The notes below the pieces were generated by a model. The model did not search any database. It was not told the DNA's origin and saw only the letters and a program-made list of their open reading frames with translations. From Thiotrichales bacterium (lineage in GTDB: Bacteria; Pseudomonadota; Gammaproteobacteria; JAABTG01): DNA of 64,000 nucleotides. The DNA lies in the NCBI GenBank assembly GCA_011389995.1, contig JAABTG010000001.1, forward strand, positions 28,064 through 92,063, read 5' to 3'. This document shows positions 1-8,400 of the stretch, piece by piece. How positions within the stretch are numbered: position 1 is the stretch's first letter; each line of letters starts with the position of its first letter. The translations under genes were made by a program, and so were the position numbers.

Positions 1-2
1 GC

Positions 3-242
3 ACTCACCAGATCCGCGTCCATGCCGCCCATCTGGGCCATCCCCTGGCCGGGGATGAAAAATACGGGGAAGATGCCTTCAACGAGGTGGCCCGGGGCCT
101 CGGCCTCAAACGCCTGTTTCTCCACGCCTGGCGCCTCGGCATACCCGGACGTGAGGGAGGCCGGCTGGAAGTCACGGCGCCGTTGCCTGGAGAACTGACG
201 GGGACCCTTGAAGCACTCGGGCTGGAGTGTGCGATATCATGA
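3..242 (+). CDS. rluC: RluC-type 23S rRNA pseudouridine synthase, C-terminal end (5' truncated)
   Basis: Only the last 79 codons are in the window, and the gene begins upstream of base 1. The visible frame has the pattern of the C-terminal catalytic domain of RluA/RluC/RluD pseudouridine synthases: HQIRVH, then HPLAGDEKYG, then LFLHAWRL before the stop. RluC modifies several uridines of 23S rRNA. The stop TGA overlaps the start of the next gene (ATGA), so the two are translationally coupled. In many gammaproteobacteria rluC lies upstream of the maf/yceD/rpmF/fab region, as here, which favours RluC over RluD. The paralogue call rests partly on that synteny. Confidence 0.85.
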   Translation, partial: THQIRVHAAHLGHPLAGDEKYGEDAFNEVARGLGLKRLFLHAWRLGIPGREGGRLEVTAPLPGELTGTLEALGLECAIS

Positions 243-892
243 GCCGGCTCATCATCCTGGACTGGGACGGCACCCTGATGGACTCGGAGGCGCGCATCGT
301 GGCCTCGGCCCTGGCCGCCGCCCGGGATCTGGAACGGCTGGACCTGGAGGAACACCGGGTCCGGGATATCATCGGTCTGGGTCTCATGGAAGCGGTACGA
401 ACCCTGTTTCCGGGCGACACGGATGAGTTCTGCCTGCGGTTCATAGAGTGCTATCGCAACCATTTCCTGGCCGAGGACGGCGACCCCATGCCGCTGTTTG
501 CCGGCGTGGACACCACCCTGGCGGCTTTGTCCGAGGCGGGCTATCTGCTCGCCGTGGCCACGGGCAAGGGGCGTGCGGGCCTCGACCGGGTCCTCGGGGA
601 AACCGGCCTCGGGCCCCTCTTCGTCACCAGCCGTTGCGCGGATGAGACGCGCTCCAAACCCCATCCCCAGATGGTGGAGGAGATCCTGGAGTTCACCGGC
701 GTCGAGCCGGCAGCGGCGGTGATGGTGGGGGATACGGAGTTCGACCTGAACATGGCAGTCAATGCCGGCATAGGCGCCATCGGCGTCGCCTACGGCGTGC
801 ACCATCGCGACCGGCTGCTGCGCCTTTCTCCGTGGGCCCTGATCGAGGAATTCCCGGCCCTGCCGGGAGTGCTGCAGGACCTCGATTTCTGA
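239..892 (+). CDS. HAD-superfamily phosphatase (phosphoglycolate-phosphatase-like)
   Basis: About 217 residues. Motif I is LDWDGTLMDSE near the N-terminus (nucleophile and acid/base Asp), a helical cap follows, motif II is the Thr in VATGKG, and motifs III/IV are KPHPQM and VGDTEFDLNMA. This is the Gph/PGP-like HAD subfamily acting on small phosphorylated metabolites; the substrate cannot be read from the sequence. I chose the ATG that overlaps the rluC stop (ATGA). A GTG 12 bases upstream is possible. An rluC-HAD-sppA order is common in pseudomonads and relatives, which suggests one operon. Confidence 0.85.
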   Translation: MSRLIILDWDGTLMDSEARIVASALAAARDLERLDLEEHRVRDIIGLGLMEAVRTLFPGDTDEFCLRFIECYRNHFLAEDGDPMPLFAGVDTTLAALSEAGYLLAVATGKGRAGLDRVLGETGLGPLFVTSRCADETRSKPHPQMVEEILEFTGVEPAAAVMVGDTEFDLNMAVNAGIGAIGVAYGVHHRDRLLRLSPWALIEEFPALPGVLQDLDF

Positions 893-974
893 ACGGCGAC
901 CCCGGGCGTGGGTCCGATGACATCGGTGCCACCCCGGGGTCGAACCCTTATTCACAAGCGGAAACCCGATAGCG

Positions 975-1961
975 ATGGCCGATATAGACGATATGAAGTT
1001 GGACGGAATGACCGACCAGCCGGAGTCCTGGGAACGCAAACTCGTGCGCGAACTCTCGGTGGCCGCCCTGCGGGAGCAGCGTCGCGCCCGGCGCTGGGGG
1101 ATATTTTTCAAGCTCCTGCTCGCCATCTACCTGGCGCTGCTGCTGGTACTCTACCTGCCCGCGGACATGGAGCTCATGGGCCTGAAGGCCGGCCCTCATA
1201 CCGCCCTGGTGGACCTCGACGGCATCATTTCGAGCAGCTCCGAGGCCAACGCCGACTCCGTCATCAGCGGGCTGAGGGACGCCTTCGAGGATGACAACAC
1301 CAAGGGCATCGTTTTACGCATCAACAGCCCCGGCGGCAGTGCCGTGCAGTCCGCCTATATCCATGACGAGATCAAGCGGCTGCGGGTCAAGTACGAGGAC
1401 ATTCCCCTCTATGCCGTGGTCACGGACCTGTGTGCCTCAGGAGGCTACTATGTGGCCGCCGCGGCGGACCGGATATACGTGAACAAGGGCAGTCTGGTGG
1501 GCTCCATCGGCGTCCTCATGGCCAGTTTCGGCTTCGTGGATGCCCTGGACAAACTCGGGGTGGAAAGGCGCCTGCTGACAGCAGGGGAGCACAAGGCCTT
1601 GATGGACCCCTTTTCACCCACGGAGAAGGAGGAGGTCACCCATTTGGAGGGCCTGCTGGAGCAGATCCACCAGCAGTTCATCGCCGCCGTGCGGGACGGT
1701 CGGGGCGATCGCCTGGTGGAGGACGACAAGATCTTTTCCGGTCTCATATGGACCGGTGAGGAAAGCCTCAATCTGGGGCTGGCAGACGGCCTAGGCAGCC
1801 CCGGTTACGTGGCCCGTGAGGTCATAGGGGAAGAGGAGGTGGTCAACTTCACCCGCCGTCCGGCCTACCTGGAGCGCCTGGCGGACCGCTTCGCCGTGGT
1901 GATAGGACGCCAGATTACCGAGACCCTGGGCGGCCGTGGGCTGCAGATGGGAGGGCCCTGA
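975..1961 (+). CDS. sppA: SppA-type S49 signal peptide peptidase (short form)
   Basis: 328 residues: a basic cytoplasmic N-terminus, one membrane segment at about residues 41-62, then a single S49 (ClpP-like) protease domain facing the periplasm. INSPGGS is at about 117-122, the nucleophile is Ser155 in CASGG, and the general base is Lys207. Their 52-residue spacing matches that of Bacillus SppA, so this is the single-domain form and not the double-length E. coli enzyme. It would digest cleaved signal peptides left in the membrane. It probably continues the rluC/HAD transcript after an 82-base gap. The upstream Shine-Dalgarno is weak. Confidence 0.9.
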   Translation: MADIDDMKLDGMTDQPESWERKLVRELSVAALREQRRARRWGIFFKLLLAIYLALLLVLYLPADMELMGLKAGPHTALVDLDGIISSSSEANADSVISGLRDAFEDDNTKGIVLRINSPGGSAVQSAYIHDEIKRLRVKYEDIPLYAVVTDLCASGGYYVAAAADRIYVNKGSLVGSIGVLMASFGFVDALDKLGVERRLLTAGEHKALMDPFSPTEKEEVTHLEGLLEQIHQQFIAAVRDGRGDRLVEDDKIFSGLIWTGEESLNLGLADGLGSPGYVAREVIGEEEVVNFTRRPAYLERLADRFAVVIGRQITETLGGRGLQMGGP

Positions 1962-1996
1962 AGGATGGCGCGGCCGGGAACATTCCCCAGGCGTCC

Positions 1997-2614
1997 TCAG
2001 GACGGCTGCGGCCAGGGGCCCTCCAGGACATCGAGACCGGCATCGCTGAGCAGATCCACCAGGCGAATGAGGGGTAGCCCCACCAGGGCCGTAGGGTCAT
2101 CGCCCTCCATGCGTTGGAAAAGGGCCACTCCCAGCCCTTCCGACTTGAAGCTGCCTGCCGCATCGTAGGGACGCTCGCGGGCGAGGTAGGCCTCTATGCG
2201 GGCGCGACTGAGGGTTCGAAAAACCACCCGGAACGGCACCATGTCCGTGGCGGCCTCGCCGGTACGCGTATTGAGGACACAAAGGCCTGTGAGGAAGGTC
2301 ACCACCCGGGCGCTGCAGCGTTCCAGCTGCCTGACGGCAATGGCGTGATCGCCGGGTTTGCCCAGTAGTTCGCCGTCCACCACCGCCATTTGATCCGAGC
2401 CGATGACCAGTGCATGGTCACGCCCGCCGCCGCCCTGGCGCGCCTTGGCCTCGGCCAGACGCATCACCATTGCCTCGGGCACCTCGTGGGGCAGGGGGGT
2501 CTCGTCGACGGCCGGATCAGTGGTCTCGAAGGGCACACCCAGTCGCGCCAGCAACGCGCGGCGATAGGGCGAGGTGGAGGCGAGGACGAGCTGAGGAGGC
2601 GGGAGGGAGACCAC
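1997..2614 (-). CDS. Maf/YceF-type nucleotide pyrophosphatase
   Basis: 205 residues. It starts with LVLASTSPYRR, the Maf nucleotide-binding loop, and continues with VDETPLPHE, the catalytic-site GSDQMAVVDGELLGKPG, and AGSFKSEGLGVALF. SFKSEG and the STSPYRR variant resemble E. coli YceF (7-methyl-GTP pyrophosphatase) more than the dTTP/UTPase YhdE. The enzyme hydrolyses non-canonical nucleoside triphosphates to the monophosphate and PPi. The start codon is GTG. In relatives this gene is divergent from and adjacent to yceD; here pyruvate carboxylase and the ccm operon lie between them. It is 6 bases after the pycB stop on the same strand, so it may be read through from pycB. Confidence 0.88.
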   Translation of the reverse strand: MVSLPPPQLVLASTSPYRRALLARLGVPFETTDPAVDETPLPHEVPEAMVMRLAEAKARQGGGGRDHALVIGSDQMAVVDGELLGKPGDHAIAVRQLERCSARVVTFLTGLCVLNTRTGEAATDMVPFRVVFRTLSRARIEAYLARERPYDAAGSFKSEGLGVALFQRMEGDDPTALVGLPLIRLVDLLSDAGLDVLEGPWPQPS

Positions 2615-2620
2615 GGTTCC

Positions 2621-4444
2621 TCAGTCGGCGCGGATCTCGATGAGGGCCTCGTCCGGATTGACGGTATCGCCTTTGTGCACGTGAATCACTTTGACCGTGC
2701 CCGTCAGGGGGGCCTGGATCTCCGTCTCCATCTTCATCGCCTCCGTCACGATGACGGGGTCACCGGCCGACACATCGTCACCTTCCTTGACCAGGATCTC
2801 CACGATGGTCCCCGGCATCGACGTGGTGACGTCACCCTTGTCCCGGGCCGGCGGGCGGCGACTGCCCTTGTGGATGGTGTTCTGGGAGCCGCCGGGGTCC
2901 AGGGGGATCTCGTGGAGGGATTCCACCATCACCTCTTCGGGCATACCGTCCACGGTCAGGTAGAAGGGGCGTTTCTCCTGGGTCTTGTGGCCCGTGCCCT
3001 TGAGCTGGATATGGTAGGTCTCGCCATGCACCGTGAGGTTGAACTCCGTCGGTGCCGGGCCCCGGGAGGACTGGTTGGGGTCGATGGGCTCCAGGGGTTC
3101 GGGCACCAGGGTGCCGGCCTTGCGGCCCTCCAGGAACTCCTTGGCCACATCGGGGAACATGGCATAGGAGAGCACGTCTTCCTCGGTCTCTGCCAGGTCC
3201 CCCACTTTACGGCGCAACTCGTCCATCTCATCCGCCATGAGATCGGCGGGACGGCAGGTGATGACCTCCTCATCGCCGATGGCCAGCTTGCGCACCACGG
3301 AGTTGACCTCGCCGAGGGGCTGGCCATAGCGCCCCTTCAGATAGAGCTTCACCTCGTTGGTCACGGTCTTGTAGCGCTCATCGTTCAACACGTTGATCAC
3401 CGCCTGGGTGCCCACGATCTGGGAGGTAGGGGTCACCAGGGGCGGGTAGCCCAGGTCCTGCCGGACCTTGGGGATCTCCGCCATCACCGCGCTCATCTTG
3501 TCCAGGGCACCCTGCTCCCGGAGTTGATTGACCAGGTTGGACACCATTCCTCCCGGAACCTGGGATACCTGGACCCGGGTATCAAGCCCCGTGTACTCGC
3601 TCTCGAAGTGGTGGTACTTCTTGCGGATCTCATAGAAATAGAAGCCGATCTCCTGCAGCAGCTCGAGGTCCAGGCCGGTGTCGTAGGGAGTATCCTTGAA
3701 GGCCGCCACCATGCTCTCCGTGGGCGGGTGGCTGGCCCCCCCGGAGAAGGCGGAGATGGCCGTGTTGATGTTGTCGCATCCGGCCTCGGCCGCCTTGAGC
3801 ATGCACATCTCTGACAGCCCCGAGGTGGCATGGGAATGGACGTGGATGGGGATGGCCACGGTCTCTTTCAGCCGGGACACCAGTTCATGGGCGGTCAGGG
3901 GCGTGAGCAGGCCCGCCATGTCCTTGATGGCCAGGGAGTCGCAACCCATGGCCTCCAGACGCTTTGCCATGTCCAGGAAATAGGGGATGGAGTGCACGGG
4001 ACTGACGGTGTAGGAGATGGCACCCTGGGCATGCTTGCCCTCGGTGCGCACCGCATCGATGGCGGTCTCCAGGTTGCGGGTATCGTTGAGGGCATCGAAG
4101 ATACGAAAGATGTCGACGCCGTTGGCGGCGGCCAGGTGGATGAAGGCCCGTACCACGTCGTCGGAGTAGTGCCGGTATCCCAGCAGGTTCTGGCCGCGCA
4201 AGAGCATCTGCAAAGGCGTGTTGGGCAGGGCCTTGCGTAGCTGCTTCAGCCGTTCCCACGGGTCCTCCTTGAGGAACCTCATGCAGGCATCGAAGGTGGC
4301 CCCACCCCATACCTCCAGGGACCAGAATCCCACCGCGTCGAGCTTCGGGCAAATGGGCAACATGTCCTCGGTACGCATCCGCGTCGCGATCAGGCACTGA
4401 TGCGCGTCCCGCAGAATGGTGTCTGTGATGGAAACCCGAGACAT
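2621..4444 (-). CDS. pycB: Pyruvate carboxylase subunit B (carboxyltransferase + biotinyl domain; OadA-like)
   Basis: 607 residues. The N-terminal DRE-TIM/HMGL-like carboxyltransferase barrel opens with ITDTILRDAHQ, with metal-site HVHSHATSG further on. A conserved PYC_OADA domain follows, then an Ala/Pro-poor linker and a C-terminal biotinyl domain whose biotin-accepting Lys is in EAMKMET at about residue 571. It transfers CO2 from biotin to pyruvate, making oxaloacetate. Oxaloacetate decarboxylase alpha (OadA) has the same architecture. No membrane OadB/OadG genes are adjacent and a biotin carboxylase gene is, so the two-subunit pyruvate carboxylase reading is preferred. A GAGGA ribosome site lies 9 bases before the ATG. 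Confidence 0.9.
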   Translation of the reverse strand: MSRVSITDTILRDAHQCLIATRMRTEDMLPICPKLDAVGFWSLEVWGGATFDACMRFLKEDPWERLKQLRKALPNTPLQMLLRGQNLLGYRHYSDDVVRAFIHLAAANGVDIFRIFDALNDTRNLETAIDAVRTEGKHAQGAISYTVSPVHSIPYFLDMAKRLEAMGCDSLAIKDMAGLLTPLTAHELVSRLKETVAIPIHVHSHATSGLSEMCMLKAAEAGCDNINTAISAFSGGASHPPTESMVAAFKDTPYDTGLDLELLQEIGFYFYEIRKKYHHFESEYTGLDTRVQVSQVPGGMVSNLVNQLREQGALDKMSAVMAEIPKVRQDLGYPPLVTPTSQIVGTQAVINVLNDERYKTVTNEVKLYLKGRYGQPLGEVNSVVRKLAIGDEEVITCRPADLMADEMDELRRKVGDLAETEEDVLSYAMFPDVAKEFLEGRKAGTLVPEPLEPIDPNQSSRGPAPTEFNLTVHGETYHIQLKGTGHKTQEKRPFYLTVDGMPEEVMVESLHEIPLDPGGSQNTIHKGSRRPPARDKGDVTTSMPGTIVEILVKEGDDVSAGDPVIVTEAMKMETEIQAPLTGTVKVIHVHKGDTVNPDEALIEIRAD

Positions 4445-4497
4445 AGATGACGTTCCTCAGTTTGGTTTGCGGTACGCGGCCCGACTCCCGGGCGCCT

Positions 4498-5916
4498 TCA
4501 GAAGCCCAGATGCCCGGCGATGGCGGCGGCGATGGCGACGCTGAGTTCCTGGCGCCGGCGTTTGGTGGAGTACTCGAGGAGCTCCGGATGGGCCTCCACG
4601 AAGGCCGTATTGAAGCTGCCGCTGCGGAACTCATCCGTGGTCAGCATCTCCCGATAGTAGGGGATGGTGGTCCGCACCCCATAGACGCCGATGTCGCTCA
4701 GGGCGCGGGCCGCCCGGTCGAGCACCTCGGGCCAGGTCAGGGCCCAGACGGTCAATTTCACACACAGGGAGTCGTAATAGGGCGGTATCTCGTACCCCGT
4801 ATAGATGGCCCCGTCCGTTCTCACCCCGGGGCCACCGGGGGCGTAGTACCGCGTGACCACCCCGAAACTGGGCAGAAAGTCATTCTTGGGGTCTTCGGCA
4901 TTGATGCGGAACTGCATGGCGAATCCCCGGCGGCTGACATCCTCCTGGGCGATGCCCAGGAGCTCCCCATTGGCGATATGGATCTGCCGCTTGACGATGT
5001 CTATGCCGGTGATCTGCTCGGTGACGGTATGCTCCACCTGCAGTCGGGTGTTCATCTCCATGAAGTACACGTTGCCATCATCGGCCAACAGGAATTCCAC
5101 CGTGCCCGCGTTGGTGTAACCCACGACATCGGCGGCCCGGGCCGCATACTCACCGATGGTCTGGCGCAGTTCCTCGTCCAGCTGCGGGGAGGGTGCGATC
5201 TCGATCAGTTTCTGATGGCGGCGCTGGATGGAGCAGTCACGCTCGAAGAGGTGTATGACGTTGCCGTGCTCATCGGCCAGTACCTGGACTTCGATGTGAC
5301 GGGGATTGACGATGGCCTTTTCCAGAAACACATCGGCACTGCCGAAGGCCTTGATGGCCTCCGAGGTGACCCGCGCGAAACTGTTCTCGAGTTCCTGGGG
5401 GGAATCGCAGCGCCGAATACCCCGTCCACCGCCGCCGGAGGTGGCCTTGAGCATCACCGGATACCCTATCTTGTCGGCAACCCGACGGGCATCATCCAGG
5501 GAGTCCAGGTTGCCATCGCTGCCCGGGACCACCGGTATGCCGGCCTTGATCATGGCCTCGCGGGCCCGGGTCTTGTCGCCCATGCGGCGAATGACCTCGG
5601 CGGTGGGGCCGATAAACTTGATGCCGCGCGCGCGACAGATCTCGGCCAGGGTGGGGTTTTCCGAAAGAAAGCCATAGCCGGGGTGGAGGGCATCACACCC
5701 CGTGGCGACGGCCAGATTCACCAGCCGGTGGACGTTGAGGTAACCGGCCACCGACTCGGGGCCGATATTGTAGGCCTCATCCGCCTTCTTGACGTGGAGG
5801 GCATGGCGATCCGCATCCGTGTAAACCGCCACCGCCGTGATCCCCATCTCATTGCAGGCGCGCACGATACGGACCGCTATTTCACCACGATTGGCGATGA
5901 GAATCTTTCTAATCAT
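4498..5916 (-). CDS. pycA: Pyruvate carboxylase subunit A (biotin carboxylase)
   Basis: 472 residues with the full biotin carboxylase layout: N-terminal domain ILIANRGEIAVRI, ATP-grasp domain with glycine loop SGGGGRGIR, the metal/active-site region EMNTRLQVEHTVTE, and a C-terminal domain. It carboxylates the biotin on its partner using ATP and bicarbonate. It lies 53 bases upstream of pycB on the same strand, giving a pycA-pycB operon for anaplerotic oxaloacetate synthesis in the cytoplasm. AccC of acetyl-CoA carboxylase is a close relative; the adjacent PycB decides the call. A candidate sigma-70 promoter lies about 110 bases upstream. Confidence 0.9.
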   Translation of the reverse strand: MIRKILIANRGEIAVRIVRACNEMGITAVAVYTDADRHALHVKKADEAYNIGPESVAGYLNVHRLVNLAVATGCDALHPGYGFLSENPTLAEICRARGIKFIGPTAEVIRRMGDKTRAREAMIKAGIPVVPGSDGNLDSLDDARRVADKIGYPVMLKATSGGGGRGIRRCDSPQELENSFARVTSEAIKAFGSADVFLEKAIVNPRHIEVQVLADEHGNVIHLFERDCSIQRRHQKLIEIAPSPQLDEELRQTIGEYAARAADVVGYTNAGTVEFLLADDGNVYFMEMNTRLQVEHTVTEQITGIDIVKRQIHIANGELLGIAQEDVSRRGFAMQFRINAEDPKNDFLPSFGVVTRYYAPGGPGVRTDGAIYTGYEIPPYYDSLCVKLTVWALTWPEVLDRAARALSDIGVYGVRTTIPYYREMLTTDEFRSGSFNTAFVEAHPELLEYSTKRRRQELSVAIAAAIAGHLGF

Positions 5917-6023
5917 CCGGTAACTCGTTGTGACGGAAGAGGATGTACAGCGCAGGCGGACGCTGAGTATGAGCGCTCCGGTGTCTGGCTGGACCTTTCC
6001 CCCCGAGGGCCCGGAGGCGGGGC

Positions 6024-6053
6024 ATTATTGATATTTGCGAGGGTGCTTGTCCA
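6024..6053 (-). promoter_or_regulatory. Candidate sigma-70 promoter for pycAB
   Basis: On the minus strand, TGGACA (6053-6048) and AATAAT (6029-6024) are separated by 18 bases. Each hexamer matches the consensus at five of six positions. The site lies in the only non-coding gap between ccmI and pycA (5917-6073), in an AT-rich patch of otherwise GC-rich sequence. Transcription would begin near 6017, leaving a leader of about 100 bases. Prediction from sequence only. Confidence 0.5.
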
Positions 6054-6073
6054 GCCGGCAGCGGCGAAACAGA

Positions 6074-7378
6074 TCAGCCCTCCACGCGGCTGTCGATGAC
6101 CACTTCCACCGCCGGTGCCGTGCGCCAGGGCACGGGTTGGCTGAGACCCTGGAGATCGCCGGCCTGGGGCATGGCGTTGCCGCTGCGGGACACCCGTGCC
6201 CCGATGACCACCTCGTCGAAGTTCGACAGGCGGAAGGCCGGCGTCATGGCCATGTCGTCATCCAGCACCACCTCGAAGGGCAGATCCGCCACGGTCTTGC
6301 GTACGATGGCCAGGGGCATGCGGGGCCCGGACGCGGCGCGGGCGAAGACAAACACCGTATCCGACTCGCGGGCATCCGAGGCCGTACCATCCAGGCTGAC
6401 CCTCACCTTGATTTCCGCTGCCTGGTCGGCGGCCGCAGCCGGGGCCGCAGGGGGCGGCTCGGCCGCCGGCGCTTCGACACCGCTGGGAGCAGCCGCACCA
6501 CCCGCGGGCCCGGCCTCGAGGTCGGCGATATGGGCATCCAGCGCGGCGGCTTCGTCGTCCTCCAGCAGCCCGCGCAGCCGTTGCCAGCTCTCCAGGGCCG
6601 TGTCCCGATCTCCCTGCTGGCGGGCGGCAACCCCCTTCAGCCACAGGCCGCTGGGGTGATTGGGATCGATGGCCAGGGCCCGGGACACGAAACGCGCGGG
6701 TTCTCCTTCAAGGTTACCGCCGCGGGACAGGGCCAGGGTCTCGCCATAGAAGACCAGAAGATCGGGGTCCTGGGGCGCCAACTCCCTGGCCGTGGCGAAG
6801 GCCTGCAAAGCGTCATCGTAACGCTCGAGGATCTGATAGGAGCGGCCCAGCATGGTCCAGCCTTCCACATTCCGGGGCTCGTTCTCCAGCCGGCGCGCCA
6901 GGCCATCCACCAGTTCGGCGATGGAGGCTTGCCCGTCCTGTTGTCCGGCCTGGGCCATGGCGGCGGACTGGGAACGGGACTGGGACTGGCCGGCGGTCTG
7001 TACCGTACCGGTGGCAAGCTCGCGCTCGCCGAGGCCGAGATACAGCCCGAGGCTCAACAACGGGACGAACAGGCCAACCACCACGGCGCTCCCGCGCCCG
7101 CCGCCGGCGGCCGGCACCGTCTGCCCCGAGGGGAGCTGTCCGCCCCCGGTATCCCGCAACAGTTCCCGTTCCAGCTCTCGACGGGCGGCCGCGTAGTCCT
7201 CCTCGTTCAGGATGCCGTTGGCATTGTCCCGGTCGAGTTCTGCGAGGCGGTCATTGAATATTTCCATGTTGATGGAGGCACGATCCACGGCGCTGCCGCG
7301 GTGCCAGCCGAAGAGGCTGGGCAACACCATGGCCAGGGCGGCCAATACCATAAGGATAACGAGGGTCCAGAAGATCAT
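6074..7378 (-). CDS. ccmI: Cytochrome c biogenesis protein CcmI (CycH-like)
   Basis: 434 residues. The N-terminus has two hydrophobic segments (about residues 1-22 and 95-118) with a coiled, charged stretch between them containing FNDRLAELDRD, typical of CcmI. TPR repeats follow (RSYQILERYDDALQAFATA and LWLKGVAARQQGD), then a C-terminal periplasmic beta domain. CcmI chaperones apocytochrome c to the CcmF/CcmH haem ligation complex. It is the last gene of the ccm operon and overlaps ccmH by four bases (ATGA). An Ala/Pro-rich linker at about residues 290-320 separates the TPR and C-terminal parts. Confidence 0.88.
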   Translation of the reverse strand: MIFWTLVILMVLAALAMVLPSLFGWHRGSAVDRASINMEIFNDRLAELDRDNANGILNEEDYAAARRELERELLRDTGGGQLPSGQTVPAAGGGRGSAVVVGLFVPLLSLGLYLGLGERELATGTVQTAGQSQSRSQSAAMAQAGQQDGQASIAELVDGLARRLENEPRNVEGWTMLGRSYQILERYDDALQAFATARELAPQDPDLLVFYGETLALSRGGNLEGEPARFVSRALAIDPNHPSGLWLKGVAARQQGDRDTALESWQRLRGLLEDDEAAALDAHIADLEAGPAGGAAAPSGVEAPAAEPPPAAPAAAADQAAEIKVRVSLDGTASDARESDTVFVFARAASGPRMPLAIVRKTVADLPFEVVLDDDMAMTPAFRLSNFDEVVIGARVSRSGNAMPQAGDLQGLSQPVPWRTAPAVEVVIDSRVEG

Positions 7379-7860
7379 CGGGTATTCCGGGGGTCGGTTG
7401 TTTGGTTAAGCAGGCTATTCAGCCGTGCCTGTTCCTCGCTGCTCAGGGCCTCGTCGGATGTACTCGCCGCCTTGCGCTTCCTGATCTGCAGGATCAGGAT
7501 CGTCAATCCCACCAGGGCGAGGAGCAACGGCGCCAGCCATAACAGCAGGGTGGTGCTCTTGACGGGGGGGCGATAGAGGACGAAGTCGCCGTAACGGTCC
7601 ACCATGAAATCGACGACCTCGGCCTCGGTCTTGCCTTCCTCCACCATGTTGTAGGTCTCGCGCCGCAGATCCTTCGCCAGGTCCGCATCCGAGGCCGCCA
7701 GGTTCTGGTTCTGGCACACCAGGCACCGGAGCTCCTCGATGAGGTTTTTATAGCGGTTCTCGGCCTCGGGGGAAGAAAAGGTCAAGGGCTCGACCGACGC
7801 CACGGCAACCAAGGCGTAACCGGACATCACCCAACCGAGCAGCAGGCGTCTCAATGTCAT
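7375..7860 (-). CDS. ccmH: Cytochrome c-type biogenesis protein CcmH
   Basis: 161 residues. It has a cleavable signal-like N-terminus, then the family signature LRCLVCQNQ with the two redox cysteines (CxxC) in the periplasm, a helical domain with DLRRETYNMVEEGKTE and RYGDFVLYRPP, and a C-terminal membrane segment (LLLWLAPLLLALVGLTILI). CcmH reduces the apocytochrome CXXCH disulfide and works with CcmF and CcmI. The length fits the short CcmH, without the TPR half fused in E. coli CcmH; that half is the separate ccmI. It starts 3 bases after the ccmG stop. Confidence 0.92.
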   Translation of the reverse strand: MTLRRLLLGWVMSGYALVAVASVEPLTFSSPEAENRYKNLIEELRCLVCQNQNLAASDADLAKDLRRETYNMVEEGKTEAEVVDFMVDRYGDFVLYRPPVKSTTLLLWLAPLLLALVGLTILILQIRKRKAASTSDEALSSEEQARLNSLLNQTTDPRNTR

Positions 7861-7863
7861 TTC

Positions 7864-8400
7864 TTATCCTTCCTGTTCCCGGAGTTGGCGGATTCGTGGC
7901 AACAGCTCCGTCTCCCAGGCCTCGGCCGTCAGGGGCCCCGTGTGTTTGTAACGAATGACACCCCTGGCATCCACCAGAAAGGTCTCCGGTACCCCGTAGA
8001 CGCCCCAGTCGATGCCCACCCGGCCATCCTCGTCGAAGGCGCTGGCCTTGTAGGGATTGCCCAGCTGCCGCAGCCACTGCAGGGCGGCCGGCCGCTCATC
8101 CTTGTAGTTCAGGCCATAGATGGGGATGGCATTCTGGCGGGCGAGGGATACCAGCAACGGGTGTTCGTGGCGGCAGGCCACACACCAGCTGGCCCACACG
8201 TTGAACAGCACCACGCCATCGGCCTTGAAGTCTTCCAGCCCCAGGGACTCCCCGGGGTCAGCCAGCATGGGCAACTCGAAGTCCGGCGCAGACTTGTTGA
8301 TGAGGGGGGAGGGCACCTCCCGGGGGTTCAGACCCAGCCCGATGCCGAGAAAACCGATCAAAACAATGAAGATTCCGAAGGGAATCAGCAGCCGCATCAT
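7864..8400 (-). CDS. ccmG: Thiol:disulfide oxidoreductase CcmG (DsbE)
   Basis: 178 residues. One N-terminal membrane anchor (LLIPFGIFIVLIGFLGIGLGL) is followed by a periplasmic thioredoxin fold with active site WASWCVACRHE, the acidic family segment, and a cis-Pro region VYGVPETF. CcmG passes electrons from DsbD/CcdA to CcmH or apocytochrome c. I chose the ATG at 8400 because it overlaps the ccmF stop as ATGA; an ATG immediately after it is also possible. The CVAC redox motif differs from the E. coli CPTC but keeps both cysteines. Confidence 0.92.
   Translation of the reverse strand: MMRLLIPFGIFIVLIGFLGIGLGLNPREVPSPLINKSAPDFELPMLADPGESLGLEDFKADGVVLFNVWASWCVACRHEHPLLVSLARQNAIPIYGLNYKDERPAALQWLRQLGNPYKASAFDEDGRVGIDWGVYGVPETFLVDARGVIRYKHTGPLTAEAWETELLPRIRQLREQEG

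Noticed and set aside
5..1126. 373-codon minus-strand open frame over the HAD gene and sppA
   Set aside because: Antisense to rluC/HAD/sppA, which have clear motifs.
2390..3814. 474-codon plus-strand open frame over maf/pycB
   Set aside because: Opposite strand of two well-supported genes; no recognisable domain.
2621..5916. Sodium-pumping oxaloacetate decarboxylase
   Set aside because: No OadB or OadG membrane subunits nearby and a biotin carboxylase subunit is present, so two-subunit pyruvate carboxylase fits better.
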